Assembly (NCBI GenBank): GCA_032622095.1
Contig: CP136067.1
Location: 43,197,549-43,261,548 of the forward strand
Origin: Siphonodentalium dalli
Lineage: Eukaryota > Mollusca > Scaphopoda > Gadilida > Siphonodentaliidae
Reading direction: 5' to 3'
Length of the DNA stretch: 64,000 bases
Shown here: in pieces, positions 1-11,700 of the stretch
Layout: every line of letters starts with the position of its first letter
How positions within the stretch are numbered: the first letter of the stretch is position 1
Notes under the pieces: model-generated
Told to the model about the DNA's origin: nothing
The model's input: the letters and a program-made list of their open reading frames with translations, nothing else
The model's database searches: none
Made by a program: the position numbers and the translations under genes

Positions 1-795
1 TACTCGTTCCCATCTACATGTCAATATTAACATCCATGACAAATTTGATGATGATCAGACTAAAGGTACGTCCTGTAGCCCGTGCTAAAGAATTTAGTCA
101 TACAAAGAGTAAAATCCAAGATGGCTGCTGGCCGCCATGTTTTTTGGCCGAATGACCCCAAAATTACTCGTTCCCATCTACATGTCAATATTAACATCCA
201 TGACAAATTTCATGATGATCAGACGAACAGTACGACCTGTGGCCCGTGCTAATGGACTGAATTTTGAAATCCAAGATGGCCACTGGCGCCCATGTTTTTT
301 GTCCGAATGACCCCAAAATGACTCGTTCCCATCTATATTCCAATTTCAACAGCCATGACAAATTTTATGATGATCGGACTAAAGGTACGACCTGTAGCCA
401 GTGCTAAAGGATTTAGTCATACAAAGAGTGAAATCTAAAGATGCCTGCTGGCGGCCATGTTTTTGGGCCAAATGACCCCAAAATGACTCGTTCCCATCTA
501 CATGTCAATATTAACATCCATGTCAAATTTCATGACGATCAGACAAACAGTACGCCCTGTAGCCTGTGCTAATGGATTGAATTTTGAAATGCAAGATGGC
601 CACTGGTGGCCATGTTTTTTTAACGAATGACCCCAAAATTAATCATTCTGGTCTAAATGTTGATGTCAACATTTCATAATGATCCGACCAAAGGTGCGAC
701 CTGTAGACTGCATTGTTGACGCCTTACACACACACGGACGACGGACGACAAAGCCATGGCAATAGCTCAAACTTTACAAAGAAAAGTTGAGCTAA
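1..795 (-). repeat. Tandem-repeat element, ~160-bp units
   Basis: ACTCGTTCCCATCTACATGT-type units start near 2, 166, 321 and 486, with a degenerate fifth near 640. A GGACGACGGACGAC run and AAAAGTTGAGCTAATAAA follow. It is the same family as 44328-45550, in opposite orientation, and is cut by the window start. No coding potential was seen. Confidence 0.75.
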
Positions 796-1010
796 TAAAC
801 AGGCCTGTAAATTTGAGGTGAACGACCATTCAGTTTGCCTGGAGGTTATCTAAAATGAAAATGCCCCACAAAAAAAAAAACAGGTCGTACAAAAGTCTTA
901 TAAATGCAGATCTTGCGATAACTAATTATCACCTTAATTTTTGCTCAATCAAGTCCCAAAATGAGATATTCAAATTTCTTATGGTAGTTCGATGACTTGC
1001 CCATCTGTAG

Positions 1011-1462
1011 TTAAAGGTACTCAATCCGATAAAACTCCTCTCAATTACTATTTCAATGGCTTCGGGGGTCAAAAATATTTGATTCGAGTCGAGGAAGTCA
1101 CCCATCTATTATTTTTCATTATCGGGAATTCTTTCTGGCCCAGAAGACAGTCAAAATTTCGTTATTATTACCACTTGATTATAGAGTTATCCATCCTTGT
1201 CTGTTTGAATAGAGTTTTGGCGTAAAATCTCGAGCAGGTTACCAAATTGACGGCAGTTATTAGTACTCATCTCGAGCAATTAACAAATTTCAAAAATCAA
1301 TATCTAATAACTCTGAGCTTTGTTTGATGGGTTCCTCGACTCGAATCAAATATTTTTTACCCCCAAAGCCAAAGAAATAGTAATATAGGACCCTCTGATC
1401 GGATTGTTGTTGTTGGAATCCATTGAGATGGGGACCCTCTTTACGGATTGAGTACCTTTAAT
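1011..1462. mobile_element. Inverted-repeat element, TTAAAGGTACTCAATCCGA ends
   Basis: It starts TTAAAGGTACTCAATCCGAT and ends with the inverse (GGATTGAGTACCTTTAA). Inside are TTCGGGGGTCAAAAATATTT and its inverse. It is a full non-autonomous copy of a family seen at least eight times in the window. Confidence 0.75.
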
Positions 1463-1626
1463 AATACCAGTTGTAATGATTATAAGTTAGTGTAGGCATG
1501 AAACCTGCAGGCTTGTATAAACATTAAATAGATGACAACACTCCTTACATTACTTAACCCTTAAGCTTCAAATTGTTAAAAAATAAAACACAATTATGAT
1601 TCCTTAACTTTTATAATCTACCTTAA

Positions 1627-2014
1627 CCCTTTACCCAACAGAAGGGCCCTGTGCCAATGCATTATCTTATATATGCGAGTCGACCATAGGTCGCCTCGCA
1701 TATATAAGAGAATGCATTGGCTTAACACATTAAAAATTATAAAATTGTTAAAGAATGTAAGAAAAAATGGTAAAAAGTGTTAAAAAAAGATTTTTTTAGG
1801 CCAATGCATTCTCTTATATATGCGAGGCGACCTATGGTCGACTCGCATATATAAGAGAATGCATTGGCACAGGGCTAACTAACTATCACAATGTGGTCAA
1901 GGAGCCGGTTCCAATGCTATCCATATTTGTATAGTTCTATTGAGACAGACCGAAGATATTTTAGGCTGTTGAAGCTTTATTTGGCCGGTTTTGGCCGGTT
2001 TGTTGGGTAAAGGG
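1627..2014 (-). mobile_element. TTAA-flanked double-hairpin MITE, copy 1
   Basis: TTAA lies on both sides (1623-1626, 2015-2018). Ends are CCCTTTACCCAACA and TGTTGGGTAAAGGG. Two 68-bp hairpins (CCAATGCATTCTCTTATATA arms) are separated by an A/T-rich spacer. The TTAA duplication and CCC-start ends are typical of piggyBac-type elements. Confidence 0.85.
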
Positions 2015-2018
2015 TTAA

Positions 2019-2880
2019 ATTATCAACTGATTTACTATTAAATATATGCAGTTTGTTGATGGACTGATATCCCCCAATGCTTAGCAGAAATCCTGGACTG
2101 GTCTGTCCTGTCTCTTTGAATCAAAGTTATAAACACTATGAGTGAGATTGCCAGTCTACACTACAAACCTTTTCAGACATACAATCCAATATTTGTTTAT
2201 AACACAATAATTTATAAACGCTTGTAATGCCATAAAACATGCCGGGGGCCCCCATTATTTTACTCCCGTATGAACCCCTCATGTAACTGTAACTCACTAA
2301 GTCCATACACATGTTGTAGGAATTTTTATCAATTGTGAATTTGTGTCCACTGGATTTGAATCGCCAAAAATGGACTCACCATCTCCTAATATGGCTAATG
2401 TGACGTCTGCTATAGGGTCGCGAAAGGTCAAACTGTCTGAAGTTCCTACCCGGTGTATCTACTATTTAAATTAAATAAGAAATGGCGAGCTATATGTGGG
2501 TATTGCCAAGTAGAGCAAATGTTTATCCTAACAATAAAGTACAAAACCGGATTGTGGTATAGAGGATCTACAATAAGTCCCCATGGTTATGCATTGACAG
2601 TATATATATTGCATGTATAAATATACAGATATACTGTAAACAGCAAAAAATTAATATTTTTATGATATGTTAACGCACATCAACATTTGGTTTTGGAACA
2701 GAGTCGTATAGCATTTTGGGCCTACATTTGCTTTCCCAGCAAGCTTAGTGACAAAATACACAAGGTCTACTAACATGAACTGTGTCAAGGGGCATGGTTC
2801 TGTTATCAGTCAAGGACTATTATACAGAAAATGTTTGTATACATTTCATTTACAGAGATTCATTTGAATTTGTAAAGATG
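2019..2880. other. Gene-free stretch
   Basis: No gene was recognised. On the minus strand, 2475-2330 is open for about 45 codons (SDSLTFRDPIADVTLAILGD) with a GATG/GTGAGT donor-like site. It matches no family I know. The rest is ordinary AT-rich sequence. Confidence 0.3.
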
Positions 2881-3294
2881 CATAATCCAAATTAACTCTC
2901 GCAAATTACTATTTCCTTGGCTTCGAGGTAAAAAATATTTGAATTGAGTCAAGGAACCCACCCATCAAAGCTCAGAGTGATCATATATCGATGCTTGAAA
3001 TCTTTTATTTTTCACCACCAATAATTTTAAATGGCCCAATAAACAAACCAAATTGTGGATGAAGATGAATAACTCTAAAATCAAGTGTCAGAAATTTGAC
3101 AAACGGGCAAAATTTCATCGAACAAAATGTTCATAAATAACAGGTTTTGGGCAATTTTATACCATAGTTGAATTTGGTTAGCATTATTTTAGGGCAATTA
3201 CTCGATTCTGATAACTGAGGGGCATTTCAAAAAAATGTTGTTGTTGGAATCTAATGATATGAGGACCATCAAATTGGATTGAGTACCTTTAATC
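2880..3294. mobile_element. Degenerate copy of the GGTACTCAATC family
   Basis: It has CTTCGAGGTAAAAAATATTT near 2919, GGATGAAGATGAATAACTCT internally and GGATTGAGTACCTTTAA at the right end. The left terminus is decayed. Confidence 0.55.
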
Positions 3295-3387
3295 AGTATC
3301 AAAGTAATTCCTTTTGTATATTTTAAAGCTGTATTTTATGTCAATTAAGGAACTTGCGCAGGCCTCAGCCTAGGGGTTCAGAACAGG

Positions 3388-3470
3388 GAGACTTGAAGTC
3401 TCCCTCCAGGAAATTTAGGGAGACTTCAGGAAATTTAGGGAGACTTCAGGGAGAAGTGGAGACTACCGAA
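3388..3470. repeat. Short tandem repeat, GGGAGACTTCAGGAAATTTA
   Basis: About three copies of a 20-21-bp unit lie in otherwise unremarkable sequence at 3295-3858. Confidence 0.6.
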
Positions 3471-3866
3471 AATTGACAATTTTCAACTATCGCTTTATTT
3501 TATAACATCAATAAAAAATTTAAAAACATAAAATAAGAAATAAAACTAAAATTTTTTGACTTTATCTGAAATTTCAAATTAGCCTAATTAATTGTTATTT
3601 TACATTTAAATTTTTTGGAAATGTTTTGTGTAGCTATCATTAAAGCAAGACAATTATCAAGTTACAGTAGCAGTTAATTTTTTAACTAAATGGAAGAAGT
3701 ATTATTTCCTAGACTGCAGCATGGAAGATACGTTTGTAGTATTGACTATTGTCAGATTGTACAGTCTGAATCATGATGCATGTAAGTTGTAACTTTGTAA
3801 GTTTAATTTGGTCACGGCTGTAATGTGGGTGTCCGCTAAAATAAACAATAAGGATTAACTAACAAA

Positions 3867-4832
3867 TAGGGCTTCACGGTATCCGGATTTTAATACCGAC
3901 CACGGTATTGAAAATGATACCGCGATATGACTAAATATCGTCACCAATAAATTTGAGTAGAACTGTTTGAGAATGATACTAGTAGCAAGCAGACAACAAT
4001 ATAGCATTATTGATTTGATAATGATAATTATGAACACATGTTGCTTTGACAGGTATATAAAATAAATAATTAATATAAATGGTCCTGAGTTTCGTTCTTT
4101 ATACAACGGATAGATATATTTATAAGTGCCTGACGTAATCGGGAATTCCCTACCAACTGCGGGTCGCTTATGACATTAAAAATGAAGCTAACAGTCGCTC
4201 GTGTAAATAATAACAGCAAACATGTATTGATTTAATATTTTATATTGTACAAACAAAACAAGATAACTAATGTGACAAGCATAGAATAGAAGTCTGTATC
4301 TGATTTTAACTTATCCATTTCGATGTATAGGACTGATATATGGCCGTGTAGTTATGATGATCTAATGAGTTAGTGCATTATACGTCTAATGCATAAGATT
4401 TTGTGGCGCTGTTGAACGCGCGTCATTGTGTCTCCAGATTATAAAAACACCACACATTTGTTATTGTATTTGACCAGGAAACCTTCCAGCAATATTGAGC
4501 TGAGAACAGCCTGTATACACACATCAATTGCCGCCCATGCAATAAGGCATGCCGACTTGATTGTCCGCAGTGTGTTGACAAACACTTATGGAGCAGTGAG
4601 AAATAATTAATTTTTACGCCACGCTAAACCGAAGCCGTTAGCAATGGCCTTTGTCTCAGCATTAGAGGTGTCGATGGTTGCTAAATACTTGACACTGATA
4701 GAGATATCGTCGGTATTAATATCCACACCGGCGGCTACGATGTACCGACTATTTGCATATAGTGAAACCGACTACACGGTGTCAAAAACTGTATCGCGAT
4801 ATGACTAAATACCGAAATACTGTGAAGCCCTA
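3867..4832. mobile_element. hAT-like non-autonomous element, 966 bp
   Basis: An exact 8-bp target duplication CTAACAAA lies at 3859-3866 and 4833-4840. Ends are TAGGGCTTCACGGTAT and ATACTGTGAAGCCCTA. Inner repeats GATACCGCGATATGACTAAA and CGCGATATGACTAAATACCG extend the inverted symmetry. The 60-codon open frame inside shows no recognisable transposase. Confidence 0.85.
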
Positions 4833-4840
4833 CTAACAAA

Positions 4841-5625
4841 GGAGTTGCAAAAGCTTTTAGTTTTATTGCTAAAGCTTTTATTAATTAATGGCCTCCCTTA
4901 ATTAATGCCAACATCACTGGTATATAATCCGATTAAAGCAATAAACTTGACAATTATTTATTTACGGAAGCGGTCTCTTCAAAAAGTGTGACGCGGTCTC
5001 TTCAAAAAGTGCGACGCGTTACCGAAACGAACTTCCGAAGCGCCTGGTACATACTCTAATAATGTCGTATTTGTTTTATATCTGAAAAGCGGGACAGCGG
5101 TCTTTTAAGTTAATTAAAACATTTATTTGTGACACTCACGATGGTCAATAACAACACAGATGCTAACATCTCATCGTGTTTTCAGCATGTCAAAACATTC
5201 GTGATTAACATTCATTACCGCAAAGGGAACAACGGCGACTGAATAACAACACAAAACAATAGGTCATATTTTATTTTAAACACTTGGGACTTTGTCTCTG
5301 CATCGTCCGTTTCTTTTTGGGATGGCCGCCACAATTCATATATATACGGACATGTCTGGAAAAAAAAACTAGAAAAAAAAACTAAGGAAAAAAAAGAAGA
5401 AATTCCCCTTAAAATTGAAGGCGACTTCGATTTCGCCTTAGAGCGACGATAGGGCGAAGTCAGCGACAGTAAGGCGAAAATCTTGCCTGAGTCGCCTTGT
5501 GAGCTGAGGCCTGAACTTGCGGCTGGACTTCTAGTTTCCAAATGTCCAGTCTCTCGTCCATTAGCCCTGACAGAAAATTCAGGGAAGAGATACATCATCC
5601 TCATCAATAAACAGCATAAACTCAC
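4841..5625. other. Gene-free stretch below ZC3H11A-like exon 6
   Basis: It contains a short direct repeat (GCGGTCTCTTCAAAAAGTG, twice, near 4968 and 4992). No further ZC3H11A exon was recognised, although the phase-1 donor at 5626 requires one somewhere at lower coordinates. Confidence 0.4.
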
Positions 5626-5742
5626 CTATTTCATCGCGGTACCTCTTCATTGACATGAGTGCCTTCTCACGGTGTAACTCCTCCAGAGATTTTATTCCAA
5701 CTTTGATATCTTCCCTCTCTCTATCTCTATCATTATCTTCTA
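5626..5742 (-). CDS. ZC3H11A: ZC3H11A-like exon 6
   Basis: This 117-bp exon lies between acceptor CTGCAG/TA and donor GAAATAG/GTGAGT. It continues the frame of exon 5 as EDNDRDREREDIKVG followed by IKSLEELHREKALMSMKRY. The IKSLEEL part resembles the IKTLEEI motifs of vertebrate ZC3H11A. It ends in phase 1, so at least one more coding exon must follow at lower coordinates or outside the window. Confidence 0.82.
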
Positions 5743-8700
5743 CTGCAGAAAGGACAAAATCAAGTGAGTATTATGATTTCATATATATTACCAGGGATTT
5801 TTCTGCCTATTTTGGGAATGCGTCCAGGTCCCTTCGAATTGGGAAAAATGTGTCTTTACAGACCAAAATTGGGAATTTTCCATGTTTTAGAAAAATTTCA
5901 ATTAATCACTGTTACACACAAGTAAATAGTACTAATACCGTAATTTTCGGTGTATAGCGCACATAAACACAGGTAACTCAAAGATGGAGTAAAATCCCAG
6001 CCCATTGAGGTCCATTTCTCAGCCTCAGGTAAGCTGAAAATTCACAGATAACAACGGAAGGATTCAAGCATGTGTACTGTACATGTGTTTTATATAAATC
6101 AGCAATTTATTTAGAGTTATCCTCCCTCTTTCATCAATGGGCTGACTGGTAGAGGGGAGGTAATTCGCCTGTTAAGCTAATAGTTAGGTTGCCGCATGTA
6201 CATTATACGATCCGGGCTCCCGATGTCGCTGATTTACTACGGGTTTTCGGCCGTTTATCGGTCGACTGAGTGTACAAAAAGTAGGAAAAAATTGATAATT
6301 AATTAAATAAACCCGATGGTATTATATCCCTGCCTGCAATTGGGAATTTGGTGGTTGAAAATTGGGAATAGAGGTGCCTTTTTCCCATTGGGAATGGGGC
6401 CGAATACCGGACCCTGAGGACACCTAAAAAAAATCCCTGATTACAGTTAGTACCCTGTGATTCAGGCATTAATTTTCCAATTCAATTTGTTTTGGGTATA
6501 GAATCACAATCGATCGGATTCAGCAAAATGCTTTATCCGTGCGGACAATGAGCCACAGCACAAAGTAAGAATGTCCAACGATGTATGCGAGTCTTCCGAA
6601 GTATATTCTTGGCGATATAAACAATCGATGTTATAAATCCCAAATAATTTGAATAAACTGGTGGATATTCAAGCACAATTGATTTAACCCTTTACCCAAC
6701 AAACCGGCCAAAACCGGTCAAATAAAGCTTCAACAGCCTAAAATATCTTGGGTCTGTCTCAATAAAACCATACAAATATGGATATCATTGGAACCGGCTC
6801 CTTGACCACATTGTGATAGTTACAGTTATGCCCTGTGCCAATGCATTCTCTTATATATGCGAGTTGACCATAGGTCGCCTCGCATATATAAGAGAATGCA
6901 TTGGCCTAAAAAAAATCTTTTTTTAACACTTTTTACCATTTTTTCTTACATTCTTTAACAATTTTATAATTTTTAATGTGTTAAGCCAATGCATTCTCTT
7001 ATATATGCGAGACGACCTATGGTCGACTCGCATATATAAGAGAATGCATTGGCACAGGGCCCTTCTGTTGGGTAAAGGGTTAAGAACTCATTTGGCCAAA
7101 ATCTTCTTATTGTGTGATCATGGATAGTGCTTTGACTTTATGACAGCCAGAAAAAATTATAATACAAGTGAAGAAGAATTAATATTCATTGGTGGGAATT
7201 GTTTTAGATAATAAGTTATAATAAGTTAAAGGTACTCAATCTGATCAGACCCTCCTAAATTACTATTTCTTTGGCTTCGGGGATAAAAAAATATTTGATT
7301 CGAGTCGAGGAACCCACCCATCAATGCTCAGAGTGATAATACAGCCAAATTTTGTGAATATTACTCAAGTGGCCGTATTACATTTTTTTTAGAGTTATCC
7401 ATCGTCATCCGCAACTTTGACCGAGATCATCCTTTTGACGGCGTATTTCTGGGCCACAAACAAATGAAATAACAAACTTCAAAAATCAATATTTGATCAC
7501 TCTGAGCTTTGATGGGTGGGTTCCTCGACTCGAATTAAAATATTTTTTTACCCCCGAAGCCAAAGAAATAGTAATTTAGGAGCGTCTGATCGGATTGAGC
7601 ACCTTTAATTGCTCCCCAATGAGTACAGTAATGCCCAAAGTAATTGGCGAGAGCTTTCCGATGAATGGCAACAACCCATATTCCGACTAAATCCTGAAAA
7701 ATTACCCATAATTCTGCTGTGGTTAAGTGGTCAATTACTTTGGGCATTACTGTATATAGTATAGAAAGGGTTAACAGTCTCACCTGCTTTAGGGTCTCTC
7801 CTGGTGCGAATAATTTTGGGCTCGACCGGCTGTAATCTCCTCCTTCTCGGAGAACCATCATTTCTTGGGCTTCGGCTTCTATATCTTCCCCGATCCCTGC
7901 GGTCAAAGTCACGATACTCCCTTCGCCGCTCACTGGCCATGGGACTTCCAGGTCTTCGCCGATTATCACGCCTATCTCGAACAGGTCGTGAGTCAGGTCG
8001 TGAGTCCGGTCGTGAGTCCAGTCGCCGGTTTTCGTACTGATCTCGGCCATAGTTGCGGGTTTCTGGACTGTATCGTCCTCGTGGGGCATCACGCCATGAC
8101 CTGTCTGAGCTGAAATCAGATCCATCCGACCACGAATCAAAACTGTGTGGACTGGTGTCTCTCTCGCCACCATCTCCGTCTTTACGCGGTTGGAATTTTT
8201 CTTGGAAACTCTGGTATGTTTCTACTGGTCTCTTGTTCTCGTTCTTTGTGAATTTATCCTGGAAGCTGTCATAAATATCTGAAAAACAGAAAATAAAGAA
8301 ATAAATACTTTATTGTGAAGTAACTCATTCCCAGTCGAGAACAATAAAACAGGAAGTTGCACCTTGGATGCTGGGATACTCCCATGGTGCCAATTGAAAC
8401 ATGGGCCGAAAACCAAAAATATATGAGTGAACATTCACGGACAAAAACTCAACATTTTCAGATGAACAAATAGGAATAACTCTTGAACAGAAATACAAAC
8501 AACATAACTTAGGCCAAAAAAAAGAAAGTGTTTTGATTCTCGGGCAATTTTTTTTGAGAATCGATGAGGGAGCGAGGGTTTTATTTTAATTTTTGTTATG
8601 GGAATAATGCCCATAGTTAGCATGGGTTATTATACCTTCCCAGGTTAAGAAAATCTAAGGAGAACATTGTTTTGATATAAACTAATGTATTCCACTATAA

Positions 8701-11700
8701 ATAATGACCAATTATCACATTATACTACCCGTACATCAAATCTGAAATAAAGAATGACATAAATATATGAAATTGTACTATCCCTACATCATATAGGGAT
8801 ATACCAGAATGATATATATATATACACTAGTACAGTGTATATTTCAATTTCTGAACCAATGTTGATATATTTGATATATGTATGTACCTTTTTATAGTAT
8901 ATATCTATTTATATCAGACCTGTTTACTTTCATAATTGGAAATAGGGAGATTTGTCCTCAGAAATAGGAAAATTTAGTTAAAAATAGGGAGATTTTTTTC
9001 AAAGTCAGTAACATGGAAAACACTTCATATTTTTTTATTTAAATGTCATAGACTGTTTGTTGCATTTGGTTTGAATCTGCCACACCTCAGTTACCTATTT
9101 CTTGATTTTCTGCCTTCAAAGGCACACCCTTTCAGTAGTTTCACAGTTTAGTACAGCTATATGATCTATGCACAATTAACGGCCATGACACCGACCGTTT
9201 ACCGAGTGTCTCTAATTTCTAAATTTACTGAATCATTGGGAATAAAATTACGATTTTTCGGTTGGATCACGCTTTATTTCCATCAAGCCAAAATACACGA
9301 TTAAAAATATATTTGCGCACTATAAAATGGTGCTCTCGGATATTTTTGTCGCCAAATATATTCAGTAACATCGGTGAATTTAAAGAATTGTTTGAGGTCT
9401 GTTCGATTTGCAGTCTCACGGTTACTGCGTATATAAAACACGGAATACCACAAAGACGGAAACGGAACTAAAACAAACAGAAAGTTTAAATCTGGATTAA
9501 AATTTTTATATCTATCTATATACTTTAATATTTATCCATCTATACTATAGTTACTATACATGCTAGCCATAAAAACTTCAAATAATATTATATTAAACCA
9601 GCATACACATCGCCAATACGCACCATATTTCTTCCGGTTTGCGTTCCCGAAATTGGAAATCTCATAATTGTTTTCCGCACGGTAACACATTTGACTTAAT
9701 AAACTTGGGGGTTGGGCAGCTTGTGGTGACAATATACCTGGTAGTTATCGTTGCCTAGTGTCTGTTTTTGAAGACCAACACATACACCATTGTATGTCTA
9801 TCATATTCGATGTTTGAAACATAAGTAATTTCTCTTTTCTAGTTTCCTATTTTCGTGTTATCAAATTGAAAATCGTAATAAAATGGTTCAACGCAGGCCT
9901 TTTTTCCAGACGCGGCTATGCCCGAGAATCAAAACCCTTTTTTTTTTTTGGCCTTATCCATCTTTTTTGATATCCAACATTTCAGATAAACAAAGAGGGA
10001 TAACTCTTGAATGGAAAATGTGAACGTCAATGAACCCTCTTTTGAAAGCCCTCCTGGTGGCAAACCTACATACCAAATTTCATCAAGATCCGATAACCCG
10101 TGGTTGAGATATGAGTGGAATGAAGGACGGACGGTGCCACATAAATAGTAGTTTGTGAGAACGACTAGATGAATGGACAGACAGACTGTCATGTGTAATC
10201 CAGTATACCCCCCATTTTGGATGGGGGTATAAATACACAAAAGAAAACAATTGATATTTTGTTATTGGATCATGTCATGAATCGCTAATTTGGCTATGCC
10301 CATAGAGATCGTACTCCACCAGTTAAGAGCCTGGCAACTTATTGATGTTCTGACGGGGAACTTTTATAACATTAAAAAAAGTATAGCAGGGAATAGATTT
10401 CTCAGTTAATACTTGTTCCTTATTAATTAATTTCACAGTATGTGAAGGTCCCAGCTCGAGATTCAAAATTTATTGCGATATCGGCTCACAAAAATCATGC
10501 AATCTCGAGCTCGGACCACCCCCTTCTGAGAAACAAGTATTAAGAAATATATACCCTACATTGTTTGTTCAATGTTATAAAGTCCCTATCAGAACATGGG
10601 ATAATCTATTTGTTATCCGATAACAGGCCCAGGTTGGGCATATTCAATAATGATGTACTTAGTAAATGTTGCTATGGCAATGATTCAAAGCTACAAACAG
10701 GACTTGATTTTAACCTCACCTTTCTTTTTTGCTTCATGGGGTGGTCTCCTTTGGTCTTCTCTGGATCTGCTCGGAACAGGCAGCCTCATTCTGGGCTCAC
10801 CTTGTGGCACCCCATGGGGCGGAGGCGGGCCACCATGGATGTTAGGCGGAAACCCTGGACGCTGATTAGCCATCGGTCCTGGCAAATTTTGATGCGGACC
10901 TCTGATAAATTGATGCGGACCTCTTGGATCGTGCATCTGTGGACGTCCAGGAGGAGGACCGTTCATTGGAGGCATACCAGGTGGAGGTTGCTGTGCTCCA
11001 TGGGGATGACTATTCTGTGGGGGTGGACCTGCTGGCTGATGGGCAGGATGACCAGGAGGCAGAGATGACCTGTTGACCATCGGTCCAGCCGTCGATGCTG
11101 ATGGATTATTTGTTGTTTCTGTCTTTGGTGGTTGCGACGATGTCGTCCCGGGAGGGGGTGGATTTTCTGATCGGAGAATCACAGGCTGTGTTCCAGGTGG
11201 AGGCGGCTCAGGTGACTCAGGAGGTGCCTGTGATGTTGGCGGTGGTCCTGTTGGTGGAGTCTGTGTCTGAACTGGCGGAGTATGCGGAGGTCCCATCTGG
11301 GGAGGTCCAGATAAACCTGGAGGTGGACCAGATATACCTGGAGGTTGCTGGTTCACCTGTGGAGGCTGACTAACATTGGGGGGTGGTTGACCCATCTGTT
11401 GTGGCGGTTGACCCATCTGTGGTGGTGGCTGACCCATCTGTGGTGGCGGCTGACCCATCTGTGGTGGCGGTTGACCCATCTGTGGTGGTGGCTGACCCAT
11501 CTGTGGTGGTGGTTGACCCATCTGAGGTGGCGGCTGACCCATCTGTGGTGGTGGCTGACCCATCTGTGGTGGTGGCTGACCCATCTGTAGTGGCGGTTGA
11601 CCCATATGTGGTGGCTGACCCATCCGTTGTGGCAGTTGACCCATTTGTGGTGGCGGCTGACCCATCTGTGGTGGAGGCTGACCCATCTGTTGTGGAGGCT

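Noticed and set aside
4428-4610. 60-codon open frame inside the hAT-like element at 3867-4832
   Set aside because: It is short, with no hAT dimerisation or zinc-finger motif visible. The element is best read as non-autonomous.
7535-8173. 212-codon minus-strand open frame over ZC3H11A-like exon 5
   Set aside because: It is the wrong frame. The spliced frame gives the RS-rich protein with consistent phases at both junctions, whereas this one runs into a mobile element.
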